Below are positions 12,181 through 23,698 of a stretch of DNA of 64,000 nucleotides, one piece after another (within the stretch, counting starts at the first letter, position 1; the number at the start of each line of letters is the position of its first letter). Source of the DNA: Rhizophagus irregularis (Eukaryota > Glomeromycota > Glomeromycetes > Glomerales > Glomeraceae); contig NC_089431.1 in NCBI RefSeq assembly GCF_026210795.1, positions 2,294,001 to 2,358,000 of the forward strand, given 5' to 3'. Under the pieces are notes generated by a model, which searched no databases, was not told where the DNA came from, and saw only the letters and a program-made list of their open reading frames with translations. Position numbers and translations under genes: made by a program.

Positions 12181-14542
12181 ATGAGCGAGACAGAATTACC
12201 ACAAGATCCAACCCAACTTCAAGTTCTCGCTCGCCAGCAGGCGAAAGAATTGAAAGAGCTTCGAGAACAATTGAATGCTAGTCATACAGAGAAAATTTCG
12301 GTAAGCAATCGCGTCTACATTCAGTGGTTCTTTTAGCTCTTTTCTATTACAGGAACGCTAATTTATACCATATAAATTAACTATTTATTTCCATACGTTT
12401 TATAAATATATGTACTTTTTGTCAACTTTCATTTATTGAATTCCACCTTTTGATACAATTTAAAGGATCGCGCTAAAGCTCTGCAGCAAGTTGAACAAAG
12501 TGAAAAAAGCATTACCAAATCCCTTCAAGAACAATTGAATTATGTGAGAATCTTTTTTTATTCCTTTATATCCTATCTAATATCTAATGATGAGCGCTTT
12601 TTATTCTCTTATTATTAAGGCCAGACAAGAGAAGGCAAACTTGGAAGCATCGATGGAAGCTCGCGCTAAATCATTTCAGAGTACTTTGTCTAAATTACAA
12701 ATTAATCAATGGTTAGTTTAGAGAGGGTGGATAATGTTTCTTTTTTGTATATATCTTTAGGTTTGATACGTGAAGGATATATTGAATGTTTCGTATTCTT
12801 TACGACATGCATTCTTTGTTACATTTTTTTTTCAGACGCGTTTTTTAAAAAAATAGATAGATTTTATATTGCAAAGTTTTTTAGAGGAAATTTACTGAAA
12901 TTTAGGGATTAATAAATTTAAAATTATTAGTGAAGTCAGTTCAGAAGTACCGCCTTCACCAATTCCCACTGATACACAAAAATTAGTTTTGGAATCTGAA
13001 GATCCAATCGTTTTAAAACAGGAACTTCAAAACGCATACGAGCGTATTCGACAACAAGAATTAGATATTAAGAAACTCAAATTTGAAGTTGAAATGGAAC
13101 AAGGCCATGTCAATATTTTAAGACATGATAATCAAATGTTAAGACGGATGACAGTCGACATGGTAGGTAGTTTTGTGGTATCATGATTTTTACAATTATA
13201 AAGTGTTATATTTTATACATAATACATTCCCTCTTAGCATGCATCTGCTGAACAAGAAGAAGAATACATTTCAAATAAATTACTGAAACGTATTTCAGGA
13301 CTTAAGAAAGAGAAAGGTGAGTTACTCCTCCAAGTTGAACAAGAGGAGGAGTATCTTACCAATACTTTACAAAAGAAACTGAACCAAGTAAGTCCTCTAA
13401 TATACAAATTACCACAATAACAATAATCATTTAAATAAATTATGATTATACGATTTTTATTCAGTTGCAAAAAGAAAAAATTGATATGGAAAATGCTCTT
13501 GAACAAGAACAAGAGTATATTGTCAATCGACTTCAAAAGCAACTTGATTCATTGCGTCAGCAACAGACGTATCATCCACATCATTCACGCGAGAATAGCA
13601 CTTCTTCAACTTCTAATCCTGGCAATATTACTCCTTTGCCACCTGCATCTCCATCTTCGACGTAGGTGATTTTTACTTTTTGATATTTGTAACGTAGTTG
13701 CTTATGAATTTAAATCATTTTTCATATTAAAGTCACAAAAAGTGGGTAACTGCGCATTCTTCTTCTCCCACTTCTCCTGATTTTGGTCTCGCTTCTCCTG
13801 GTGTAGTTGAAGTACTGAAAGCAGAAGTTAACACGCTTAGGACTAAAATTTCAGAGATGGAAAAAGAATGTGAGTCATTTTAATACATTTGGAATATTGT
13901 TCGTTTATTTGATTAAACATAAAACTTTCATGTTAGATATTGCGAAATCCAGTCAAACAACTCGATTAAAGAATGAATTAATTGAATTGAGAAAGAAATC
14001 CGGATTACCAGTAGAAGATTTATTGACAGAAGAACCGTAAGATGGAGATTTGAATTTCTTTGTACAACTGTTTCAAAGTATGTACAATTGTTTATTCAAT
14101 TTATTTTTCTCTTCAGTGTACCCGCTTTTCTAAGGCATAATAGCAATCCGAGAAATGTAAGTACAATTTACTGGCTTCCTCATTGCCATGGATGCTTTCG
14201 CCTTTTGATTGTGTCTTAATTTCTTTGAAAATAGACGCGGAGATCAAACTCGAATACGCACAATTCGACACCAAACCTTGTCCGAGGTCGATCGGTGTCT
14301 GCAGGTGATGTTAAATCCGCGCTTCCAAATGCAGTCAGTTTAGGTTCACAGGGTAGTATCCAAGCCTCACGGTCACGTAGCGGTAACGTGTTAACTTTAA
14401 GTTTTATAATTATTAAAAACAAGTTCAGTTTTTTATTTATCACAATCTCTTAGTGTCGGCAACTCTCAATCAAGCACCCAGCATCGGAAACTCATCTCAA
14501 TCGGAATCTTTATCATCACCAAGTGGTCCTTCCCAGGATTAA
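12181..14542 (+). CDS. CCDC6: CCDC6-type coiled-coil protein
   Basis: Eleven exons: 12181..12300, 12466..12543, 12620..12711, 12931..13162, 13238..13387, 13465..13661, 13733..13869, 13937..14036, 14117..14156, 14235..14382, 14454..14542. All phases match, giving about 460 residues against about 474 in the human protein. The N-terminal two thirds is heptad-rich coiled coil. It carries the family's repeated signature: EEEYISNKLLKRI, QEEEYLTNTLQKKLNQLQKE and LEQEQEYIVNRLQKQL. The C-terminal third is Ser/Pro/Asn-rich and disordered. CCDC6-family proteins are scaffold-like. In animals they are linked to DNA-damage signalling, and their fungal role is unknown. A polyadenylation signal AATAAA lies at 14915-14920. 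Confidence 0.88.
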
Positions 14543-14998
14543 TTATCTTAATAATAATATCTAAGTTTTATAATTTTTTACTTAGGGAGTTGTTGATTTT
14601 AGTACATATTTTCATGTTTTTTAAAGGAATCGAAAGGTGAAGAACGAGGTTTAAGATGAATTATAGCATAGAATAACAAAATTACGATATCAGCACTTCC
14701 TATCTTAGCAAAATAATAGAACAATTGGTATAATTATTTTTTGCTAAATGATCTCTCGAAACATTCTAAAAAAACAAAAAAAGTTATTACCAAATATATT
14801 CTTTCAATATCGTAGAATTTAAAATTTTATATTGAGATGGTGAAAAAAATTCATCCATAAAATAATATCATTTTAAATGTTTAAATGTATAATTTCAGCT
14901 TTTTCTTGTATTTTAATAAAGTATTATAATTTACAAAATTGTGTTTTCAATTTTTCGATTGAATTAATTATTGGCCACTTCCGCAGTATGTTCAACCC
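14543..14998. other. CCDC6 3' UTR and flank
   Basis: This region contains the AATAAA at 14915-14920, about 370 bp after the stop codon. Nothing else is recognisable. Confidence 0.55.
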
Positions 14999-15085
14999 CC
15001 CACGTGACCTAAAAATATTCATCACCGGCATTTGGACGTTTTAAATTATTTTTTCACGTCCGTTAAATGTCACCGGTCACGTGGG
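14999..15085. repeat. Short inverted repeat with CACGTG ends
   Basis: CCCACGTGACC at 14999-15009 is mirrored by GGTCACGTGGG at 15075-15085. Inner blocks (ATCACCGGCATTTGGACG and CGTCCGTTAAATGTCACCGG) also pair imperfectly. It could form a hairpin and may be a very short transposon relic. The two CACGTG boxes could equally be binding sites for basic helix-loop-helix factors. Confidence 0.65.
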
Positions 15086-15112
15086 TAGAATTTAATTATA
15101 GTGGTGTTACAA

Positions 15113-15658
15113 CAGAGACCCGGATTTATTCCGATATTAAATCGCAAATTTTTATCACGATAACGAAAAAAATTCCGATTTTATTCCGATAAAAAATTAC
15201 CAATTATAGTAAGAAACATTTGATAATTCTAGCCGGCCTACATCTTAATGCAGGCCAACTTAGGTTGCGCTAGTGACACGACAATAATTTTTAGTCAAAA
15301 ACTGTATAGATATTACAAAATTGCAAAATCACATTTTTTTAGTTAGACTTCTATCACGATATAGTCAATAAAATATGCAATAATGATTGGCTAGTTGTCA
15401 CGTGCCGGAATAAAATCATAAAAATTCCGTTTTATTCCATAATACAGCAAAAATTCTGATTTATTCATTTATTATAAAAATGGAATTTTCCCGGGTTTTT
15501 TTTTTAAATTTTTTTATTTTTAAATCCACGTGAACTAGATTACAGAAAGATAGACAAGAACAAAAGATAAAACAAAAGTCAAACGCTATCTAATACTATG
15601 CTATAATCAAACCGCCCGAAGACGGCGCCACTCTGGTTGGAATTTTCCCGGGTCTCTG
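15113..15658. mobile_element. hAT-like non-autonomous element with perfect 8-bp target duplication
   Basis: Terminal inverted repeats CAGAGACCCGG (15113) and CCGGGTCTCTG (ending 15658) enclose 546 bp. They are flanked by an exact 8-bp direct repeat TGTTACAA (15105-15112 and 15659-15666). An 8-bp duplication and CAG-starting ends are the hallmark of hAT transposons. There is no transposase frame, so this is a non-autonomous copy. Internal ATTCCGATTTTATTCC-like repeats near both ends may be transposase binding sites. The perfect duplication suggests a fairly recent insertion. Confidence 0.88.
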
Positions 15659-15666
15659 TGTTACAA

Positions 15667-16251
15667 CTAAATACTAATATTTAAAGCATCACGTGATAAC
15701 CAATTCGTTATTAAACAGACTAACCAAATTATATTAGTTAGCGAACTAAAAGGAATTTTTGCCGATGATCTGTTAATTCTGTTATGCACTCTAAAAATTA
15801 GTACTATAATGACATGCATACTGAATTAATGCAAGACATGCAAATCATGTATGACAACATAAAAATATTGACTTTATAATTGGTTCTTTCTAATGTTACA
15901 AATTGATTTTTTTTTTCGGTCCGTTTTTTTCGCGCCAAACTCTAAATTAAGATACCTTTTATAGTAAAGTGTTAATTAAAGAATGGAATAATGCAGGAGA
16001 TTTTTTATTATTCAACCCGATTTTCAAATAATAAACAAATGTATTTTGTAATTAATATTTATATTTTGTAACTAGAAATCATAATATGCTTGCGTTTAAG
16101 GTATAATCAATTTATATTTTCTTTTCTTTCTTTATTGTCTTTTCTCATAACGAAAATTTCGCGTTTTAAATTTAATTTTACAAAAAGTTAATTCGTTATA
16201 TGTATGCTTTCTGCGACGATAAATAAAAATATATATACCCAAAGCTAAGTG
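15667..16251. other. Upstream region of the pseudokinase gene
   Basis: This is noncoding sequence and probably contains the promoter. A TATATATA run lies just before the start codon, around 16230. No other element is recognised. Confidence 0.45.
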
Positions 16252-18270
16252 ATGGAAGTGGAATTTAAACATTCGGATTTTATTCCAGCACATACGACAT
16301 CAAGTTCGATAGATGATTCAGAATTGGAACAAAGGCTTGAGTTATACGGACTTTGTAAAGAATGTCAACATCCAAAACTTAACGAAGAGTGGTGTTCAAA
16401 ATGTAATAACGAAAGATTTGAAGCAAGATTTGATACATGGACTAGTGGAAATAAAGATATTGATAAATTTATTTCTACAGTACAATTAACTGCTACAAAT
16501 TATTCTCAAATATTGGAATGGATTCCATGGAAACGTTTAATGGAAATTGTACATATTGGAATTGGTAGATTTGGATCTGCTTATTCTGTTAGATGGTTAG
16601 ATGGATATATTACTCATTGGGATAATACAAAACAAGAATGGGGAAGAAGTGAGTCCGGAAAAAAATTCTATGTTAAAGTCCTTCAAGGTTTATCAACTGA
16701 CTTCGCAAATTTTGTTAATGAGGTGAATAATTCACGTGATTCCTTGTGAAATTTTTTTTTCCTGATTAGCTAATGTCTTGATTTGTTTTCCCTAGTTGTT
16801 GTCACATCAAAATGGTAAAAATGGGTTGATCCGATGTTACGGAATAACTCAGGACCCAGCCACAAAGGATTACGCATTAGTTATTCGTTGCATTGAGCGA
16901 GACATGAAAAGTTATTTATACAGTTCTCTTCCATATCCTGAATACGACTGGAAGACAAAACTAGAAATCCTCGCAGATATCGCTTCGGTCCTTCATCGTA
17001 TTCATGACGCAGGTTTCGTTCACAAGAATCTTCACACAGGAAATTTAAGACGTTTAATGAATAGCACAATAGTAACCGAGATAAACTTGAATAGTCACGG
17101 TGACGATTCACCGACACTATCACATTCGGATGGGGTTTACGGAGTTCTTCCTTATATTGCACCAGAAGTCTTACGAGGGGGGCCAATTAATAAAGCGGCG
17201 GATATATATAGTCTTGGTGTAATTATGTGGGAAGTAGCAATTCAAAGACCTCCATTTGATTTAAATGCTCATGATAAATTGTTAGCCCAAAGGATTTGTT
17301 GTGGATTAAGACCTCACATTAACAATTCAATGCCAAAATCATTGGCTAAATTAATTAAAAGATGTTGGGATGCAAATCCATTAAATCGCCCCGAAGCTGA
17401 AGAAGTTTATATTTGGGTACAATGGTGGCTAGATTTATGTAATGATTCTACTTCTGATATTGCGGCAGAATTTAATATTGTTGATGGTGAAAGAAAACAA
17501 AAGGATGGAAATTTTTTTACGCACCCCGAGGCTATTTATACAAAACGTTTTTTGGATTTTCCGAGTTTACCTGAGCCCGAAAATTTTTCTCCTGATACCT
17601 ATCATCAAATGGTTTCTTTATATGCAAGACGTCAACATATTTTGGATTCTGACAGTCATTGGAGCGCAAATAATAACTCGGATATTTTTGGTAAGTAATT
17701 AATTAAAGATTTTCTGTTCGAATAGTTTGAATATAACGCGAATTTTATTTCTAATAGATTTCGAATCGCAATTATCGCGTCCACCTTCAACCTATGCAGA
17801 AAATAACAAGGACAATCAAATTCTCACCCCACCTCCTCATAAGATTATAAGAGATATCTCATTAGAATATAACATACCAGGAGCATTTATCGGTAATGAT
17901 ACTTTTCTTTCATAACTATATAAATTATGTTTATCTAACATACGTATATTCTCATATATATAGGCGACAATATAGAAATAATTGACAATTGGGATGGTAA
18001 ATATAATTATTTATTATATTTAACAATTATATAGAATGAAGTCTAATTTCCTCTTTGAATTTTAACACAGATGTTGAAGTATATATTCATTACGTTGTAA
18101 TGGTTCTTATACCAAATGCATTTACGATAATTTTCCCAGATATCACAAAACATTATAAGAGTTTACCATTTTATATCAGAATTAGCTTTCTATCGTTAAT
18201 GTTTTACTCGATTTTTGCTTCTATATGGAGCCTCATTAGATTATTTCTCCTTTTTTTATTTCTTTATTAA
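16252..18270 (+). CDS. Receptor-like pseudokinase with predicted C-terminal membrane tail
   Basis: Five exons, 16252..16722, 16796..17690, 17758..17892, 17964..17996 and 18071..18270, are in consistent phase and give about 577 residues. An N-terminal zinc-ribbon-like double CxxC (C35/C38 and C48/C51) precedes a kinase fold. The fold has a glycine loop GIGRFGSAY (103-111), the beta-3 Lys (VKV, K142), APE (279-281) and a DIYSLGVIMWE helix. The catalytic HRD reads H-K-N (Asp replaced by Asn235) and the DFG/DLG position reads E-I-N (252-254). It is therefore predicted to be catalytically dead. The last exon encodes two hydrophobic stretches (about 514-533 and 551-577) ending at the stop, suggesting membrane anchoring. 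It resembles the expanded TKL-like kinases of glomeromycete fungi. The start is the ATG at 16252. Confidence 0.82.
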
Positions 18271-18563
18271 CAAATAATTAGAAAGTTTATTAAAATTTTG
18301 TATATTAATATAATATTTTTAAATGAAATTTATAATTTAGACAATTATGTTTGTTCTGATCAACATGATCAACATAAAAATTGATAATTTTGTCAAGGCA
18401 CGTGATTCAAAAATGCATATTTACAAAGTCAAATCTCGTTTAAAAGTCTTTTTTTTTTTACTTTTGTTTGAACTACATTATTTTTTAACGTATTTATATT
18501 TTTTTTAAAAAAACCTACAAAAAAGTATTTTCAACTCGTGCTCTTTGTTTACTACTTGACGCA
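18271..18563. promoter_or_regulatory. Spacer with MRG15 gene promoter
   Basis: These 293 bp lie between the pseudokinase stop codon and the next start codon. They contain a poly-T tract and a TATTTATATTTTTTTT stretch at about 18489. No firm regulatory site is seen. Confidence 0.4.
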
Positions 18564-19574
18564 ATGGCTTCAATACTTTCTGATGGCTCTTTAACCGATG
18601 TATCCTCGTCGAGTTCGCCTTCGTCAGGGTCATATGATAGTTCGGGAAATTCTTCACCTAATGTAACATTACGTTATCAAAAAGGAGAAGAAGCGCTATG
18701 TTATCATGGTCCTACGGTATATATAGCACAAATCTTGGACACGAGAATAATATACACTAGTAAAGTTGGTGAAGTAGGTCCACAATATCACGTACATTAT
18801 AAAGGATGGAACAAGAAATGGGACGAATGGGTACCTGAATCAAGATTACTTAAGAAGACACAAGAAAATATAGAGATGTACATGATGCCGAAGAAGCATG
18901 TTATGGTTGAATCATCAGAACAAGATTCAGCTGATAATATTGTTGATAATAATAACAATAATAATAAAAGGAGATTTAAAGAAGATGAAAGCGATCTAGA
19001 GGGAGGAGATAAGAAAAATCAAAAATTACGCTCAAAAAGAATTAGGTTATCCGTTGATGTAAAGATTGAGGAGAAAGTCAGGATGATTGATGAATGGCAG
19101 TGGATAACTAAAAATCAATTAATTATACATCCAATGCCAAGAGAAAAAACTGTGGATGATATTCTAAAGGAATTTTTAGACTGGTACTTGGAAAAATTAA
19201 GAGAACGTAATAAAATCACTAAACAACAAGAGTTGGATGTAGACGATGATGTAGAAGATTTTAAAGAATTCTTTAATGAAGCCCTTCCAATTTATCTTCT
19301 TTATCGTTTTGAACGACAACAATTTGTTGAAATGACAGAAAAATATCCTGAACTTCCTTATTCTTCAATTTATGGTGCAGAACATTTAATGCGTCTTATT
19401 GTAAAAATACCAGATCTTGTATTTTCTGTACAAATGAAAGAAGAGAAAGCTGAGGAAATACAAACGTTGGTTAGGGAGATAGCAGAATTCATGCAGCTTA
19501 AATGTAAAAATTATTACGCTACTCAATATGAACCTGCTGATCCTGCTTATATTAGAATTATCTGGGAATATTAA
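18564..19574 (+). CDS. EAF3: MRG15/Eaf3-type chromatin reader
   Basis: A single uninterrupted exon encodes 336 residues. After a Ser-rich leader (about 1-35), a chromo-barrel domain spans about 40-105 with GEEALCYHG, QYHVHYKGW and WDEWVPESRLLK. A charged linker with an Asn run follows (about 115-165). The MRG domain runs from about 168 to the end and includes VDDILKEFLDWYL, EALPIYLLYRFERQQF and GAEHLMRLIVKIPDL. This is the full architecture of MRG15/Eaf3, which binds methylated H3K36 and sits in NuA4 acetyltransferase and Rpd3S deacetylase complexes in fungi. It is intronless, unlike its neighbours. AATAAA at 19882-19887 is a candidate polyadenylation signal. Confidence 0.93.
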   Translation: MASILSDGSLTDVSSSSSPSSGSYDSSGNSSPNVTLRYQKGEEALCYHGPTVYIAQILDTRIIYTSKVGEVGPQYHVHYKGWNKKWDEWVPESRLLKKTQENIEMYMMPKKHVMVESSEQDSADNIVDNNNNNNKRRFKEDESDLEGGDKKNQKLRSKRIRLSVDVKIEEKVRMIDEWQWITKNQLIIHPMPREKTVDDILKEFLDWYLEKLRERNKITKQQELDVDDDVEDFKEFFNEALPIYLLYRFERQQFVEMTEKYPELPYSSIYGAEHLMRLIVKIPDLVFSVQMKEEKAEEIQTLVREIAEFMQLKCKNYYATQYEPADPAYIRIIWEY

Positions 19575-20188
19575 TGAAAAGCTCAATGAGAGAATTTTAC
19601 AAAAAAAGCAAATGGAAAGTATTAGAAGAAGTAAATGTCAATTTGCCAGCATATTGTAAATGCTATTTTATTTTCATTTTTCAATAACTTACTTTAATTA
19701 TTATAATTCTATTATCCTTTGTATATATTTTTTTATTTTTTTTATTTTAGTATTCTGCTTTAGTAATTAATGTATTTTAATTCTTTTTTTTTATGTTTAG
19801 CTGTGATAGTTTATAACGTGCAGACATATTCTTTAACATTATAAACTTATTGTTTACATTATCAGGTTTTGTTATTGAAGAAATAAAAATTAATATATAC
19901 CCAAAAAATTTCAATTATTCTAATAATAGTAGATGTGTTGTATGCTAACTGAAATAAATAAATTTGTATATTATATAAGATTTATTTGATTTATTAGAAT
20001 ATTAATAAGTAATAATTTTGGATAAAAAAATTTTATTTACTAAATTAAATAAAAAATATTAAAAATTCTAATAGAAACAATTTTTTTTATATAAGATTAT
20101 AGCTTTAACAATAAATTTAAATAAAAAGTATTATATTTATCTAATTAAACTATATTAATTTGTATATATAAACCCTAATTTTTCAATA
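19575..20188. other. MRG15 gene 3' flank, AT-rich
   Basis: This is the presumed 3' UTR followed by AT-rich sequence. From here to the end of the window no gene of ordinary size is seen. Confidence 0.5.
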
Positions 20189-20190
20189 TA

Positions 20191-20368
20191 CAGTTGTCCT
20201 CCCATATAGTCACCCTCACAACTCCCTTATAAGCACATTTACATTAATCCCAAATTACTAATAAACTTACTAAAAAAAACCTTTCCTTTAATCACATCAT
20301 ATATAATTTTTATAGTCACCCCTTTTTTTTTTGATCCCAAAGGGTGTAATTATATGGGAGGATAACTG
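20191..20368. mobile_element. Tc1/mariner-like MITE with TA duplication
   Basis: Inverted ends CAGTTGTCCTCCCATATA (from 20191) and its near-complement closing at 20368 (TATGGGAGGATAACTG) enclose 178 bp. A TA dinucleotide flanks both sides (20189-20190 and 20369-20370). CAGT ends and TA target sites are typical of the Tc1/mariner superfamily. There is no transposase frame. Confidence 0.8.
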
Positions 20369-20430
20369 TATACAGTATAGCTTTATTTTTTTATTTTAAA
20401 TTTAATTTCATATTATTATTAGAAATAATG

Positions 20431-20578
20431 TATTTACCGCACCCTGCGTTACAAATTTATATATATTTTTATGTTTATCATTTGCCATTTTAGGGGGGGT
20501 GCGGCGTATAAACTAAAGATTGACATAAATAATTTACAAAAAAGGAAGGATGCTTTGTAACGCAGGGTGCGGTAAATA
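20431..20578. mobile_element. MITE with perfect 25-bp inverted repeats
   Basis: The 25 bases at 20431-20455 (starting TATTTACCGCACCCTGCGTT) are repeated exactly in reverse complement at 20554-20578. A third partial copy, GGGTGCGGCGTATAAAC, lies internally near 20498. If the outermost TA on each side is the target duplication, the element is TTTACCGC...GCGGTAAA of the TA-inserting type. The perfect ends suggest recent activity. There is no coding frame. Confidence 0.8.
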
Positions 20579-21488
20579 AATTCACTCTTATTATTATATA
20601 ATATTAATATATAAAAATAAAAAATAACTACATGGAAAATTAACCAAAAAAATTATATAATTTCAAATAAAACTATTACATGCATTATTAACATTAATTC
20701 TTTATTAATTTAAATTAGCAATATTCTATAAAGATATATAATTTTTTTATAATATTAAATATAGTATTATATAAAAGCAAATCAAAATTATCAATTATAG
20801 AATCAAATAAGATCGTATATAATAAAAAATTTGTATTTTAACTAATCATATAAATCTAAAGGCTAAAGCTATTTTAACAAGTTTGTTATATCCTTTTTTT
20901 TTAATATACTGTGCATTTATTAGTTAAAGTAAAAAAAATTATAGATATATAAAGTACAAAAATAATAAATTAAATTACAGAATACTAATAAATTACTTAT
21001 CATCCAATACTATAAACTCTACATATACACAATTAATATTTAGCAGATTAAAACAGCTATATAGGTATATATTTATAAAAAATTCATTTTTAGCATAAAT
21101 GCTTGTAATCTAAACTAGTAAAAGCTACCTTACTATAACTAATATTACCATATATTAGTAAAAATTAAAAACAAAAAAAACTATATAAATTAATAAAATC
21201 CTTTTATAATTTCTATAAAGTCATTTACTTAAGTAAATAAAATGGCAAGTTAGCCTAATTAAATTGTAAAACCATTTTGATTTTCTGGATTTTCAGATTA
21301 AGTTATGGAAAATAAATATATTAGTAATTAAAACTCAAAGAAATATCATTTATGGCAAATATATTTAATATATCAGTATAAAGAATAAATATATTGTAAA
21401 TAGCATTCAAATTCAAATAAAATTAGAGAAGAAATTCTCACATGGACCATTTTTTCACGAAAAAATAATATTTTATTTTAAAGTAACT
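20579..21488. other. AT-rich noncoding stretch
   Basis: I see no gene, clear repeat or hairpin. Confidence 0.45.
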
Positions 21489-22640
21489 ATGGCCAAAAAT
21501 GACACCAAAAACACTCAAATATGCTTAGAAAAAGCACAAAATGTACTTTGCAACTTTATAAAAGAAGTATTCATCGCTTTACTTGAAGTAGTTCTAGAAT
21601 GCCTTATTAAAACTAGCTCTACAGGTGTATACCAAAGTTTACAAGACCGTTTTGACTCTGAGATGCTGAACTACTTATCAAAAGACTTCTTTGATAGCTT
21701 TATTGATGCACATATGAAAACTAGAACCTTTAACGCAAATAGTTTTATGAACTTAATATTTCTTTTTATGGAGTTTTATGAAATCTTTCTTGAAGCTTTC
21801 GTAAAATGAGAAGGCTCAGAAACTTGAGAAAAAAATTGCACGACTTCCCGCATGTCAAAAATATGCACCAATCAGGAGGTTATATCTCTATGTACATCAA
21901 CATCAGAAATGGAAATTTTTGAAGACACTATACATCAATCATAGGACGTGAATATTGAAATACAAACAAAAGCGCAGATGCCAAATCGTACCCTTTACAA
22001 AAGAAAAGAACCGCATGGTGACTTTTGCTGATATTGTGAAATGAAAGCCTGATAACGATAGCTGGCCATCTTTATCTACTCCTATTGGACGTAAAAGACC
22101 TTTAAAGACTTCTGCTAAGAAAGATCCTAAAAGCAGTGATAAATCGTCTAAGAAGTTTGATAAAAAAATTAAATCTCAATAACATGCTTCTAAAAAAATA
22201 ATTTTAATCATTAGGGCAGTGACATTTATTACGTAATATTTTAGGGGGTGGGAGGGTATTTAAAGGTCATATAACATATAAGTGTAACGTAAGATTTTTC
22301 ATATTACATTTTTTAAAGATGCGCTTGCAGAATGATATTACGTAATAAATGTCACTGCCCTGAGACTGGATATGAGTCTATGAGGATAATATTTGGAAAA
22401 TGGTTGTTTATAATATTTCCTTGAATGTATTTACAGATGAAATACTTAATTACGCTAAGGATTGGAGTAATATTTTGGTTTTAAAGTTCAAAACGCAGAA
22501 GAAATATGTAACAGTCACAGTATTAATAGACCTTAATGACGCAGCTTTGAGTCAATGGAATGAAAAAGTATAGACTGCTTCTCTTAGAGGTTTACCTGTT
22601 TAATAGTTTTCAGCAGCTTGAAATCTAAAGCAATGCAAAG
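21489..22640 (+). pseudogene. Decayed coding relic, probably a retroelement first ORF
   Basis: An open frame at 21489..21809 (106 codons, starting MAKNDTKNTQ) is followed by further protein-like stretches broken by stops and shifts. These include a Lys/Ser-rich segment ending at about 22181 (KDPKSSDKSSKKFDKK), then, beyond the MITE inserted at 22213-22361, a segment at about 22431-22600 reading DEILNYAKDWSNILVLKFK and VTVLIDLNDAALSQWNEK. The composition resembles a gag/ORF1-like protein of a retroelement, but I cannot name it. The insertion and multiple stops show it is dead. Confidence 0.5.
22213..22361. mobile_element. MITE family 2, copy A (AGGGCAGTGA ends)
   Basis: Inverted ends of 27 bp start AGGGCAGTGACATTTATTAC and are exact at both sides, enclosing 149 bp. 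Inside the left end follows TTTTAGGGGGTGGGAG. A related element lies at 34560-34735. No clear target duplication is visible. Confidence 0.78.
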
Positions 22641-23058
22641 AGCACGAAAAATTCCAGGTAATTTTATTCAATGTTCTCAAATTGCTTACTACTGGTACTT
22701 TATATCTTACTAATAACCCTGCCTAATCATTGCTTTCTTTCACAGGTTGTAAGGTATTCAAACTTATTCAAGATAAAGGGTGTATGAAGCTAATTATGTA
22801 TTACCAATCATAGGCGGACTTGAATAAAGTCACAAATATGAAATTTGACTTCAACAACTTTTCTGATGTATAGATGAGGTACTGTCCCGGGTAGTGGATG
22901 GATAGTTTGGTTCCTAATAATATTAGTTTTTTTTTTTACTTTTCATGTATTGGTTCAGCTAAAATTCTAATAAAGGTTCCAAAATATGCTGCAGCTAAAA
23001 AAAAAAAAAATAGTATTCAAATTAATATATTTCAATTTTTATTCTAAATCTATATAAA
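22641..23058. other. Noncoding, relic flank
   Basis: Sequence downstream of the decayed relic. Short protein-like fragments occur near 22700-22800 but all are interrupted. Nothing is firmly assignable. Confidence 0.35.
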
Positions 23059-23060
23059 TA

Positions 23061-23217
23061 CAGTTAACCCTTGTTATAATAAACCTTAGAATCCAGACCT
23101 CAATTTTGCTATAAGACTATAGTAAAGATTTTAAGATTCGTTATAGCAAAAGGAAATTCATTATAGTTGTCTAAAAAATTCACTATATCAAGAGTTCACT
23201 ATATTAAGATTTGACTA
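23061..23217. mobile_element. Tc1/mariner-like MITE family 3, copy A
   Basis: The left end is CAGTTAACCCTTGTTATAAT. The right end in complement is TAGTCAAATCTTAATATAGT, and TA flanks both sides. It is related to 31498-31669 (inverted orientation) through shared internal blocks such as TTGCTATAAGACTATAG and ATTCACTATATCAA. It is more degenerate than the other copy. Confidence 0.75.
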
Positions 23218-23698
23218 TACACTAAATTAAAATCCAGAATAATATTAACACAACTCACATTTAAATTTGCTTAAAATTTATATTATAATTTTTCAAAAGT
23301 TGTGTATTACAAAAGTATTTTCAAAATTTTGTTATTCTACATAACCAGTGATTCAATTCTAATAAAATTTATATCATTAAATTCATTTCAATAAGAAAAG
23401 ATTCTAATGATAATAAAATTGCATTTCTAGCTTCAATATTAATAGAATTATACTATAAAATGTATTTTTACCAATTGGTATTTAAAGTTTATTTGCAAGT
23501 TATATTAGTATTATTTAGAGTTTTACTAAATTCTACCAGTTACATTCTTGTATAAAATAATAATTACTAATTTTAACTTAAAGATGCTACCCAAAACTTA
23601 GTAGTTTCTGAAACTGTTATTGGTAAAACTATTTCTGAAATTTTTTTATTTTCTAAAACTAGTAAAACTGGTAAAACTAATCTAAAACTGGTAAATTA
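23218..23698. other. AT-rich flank ending in CTGGTAAAACTAAT repeats
   Basis: The last ~80 bp consist of short degenerate repeats of the type AAACTGGTAAAACTAATCT. The same repeat resumes after the pogo-like element at 25595-25700, so the transposon landed inside a simple-repeat tract. Confidence 0.55.

Noticed and set aside
12712-12930. Extra CCDC6 exon from the open frame at 12709..12912
   Set aside because: The encoded peptide is hydrophobic and unlike the coiled coil. Splicing GTTAGT to TAG at 12930 restores the expected heptad sequence in phase.
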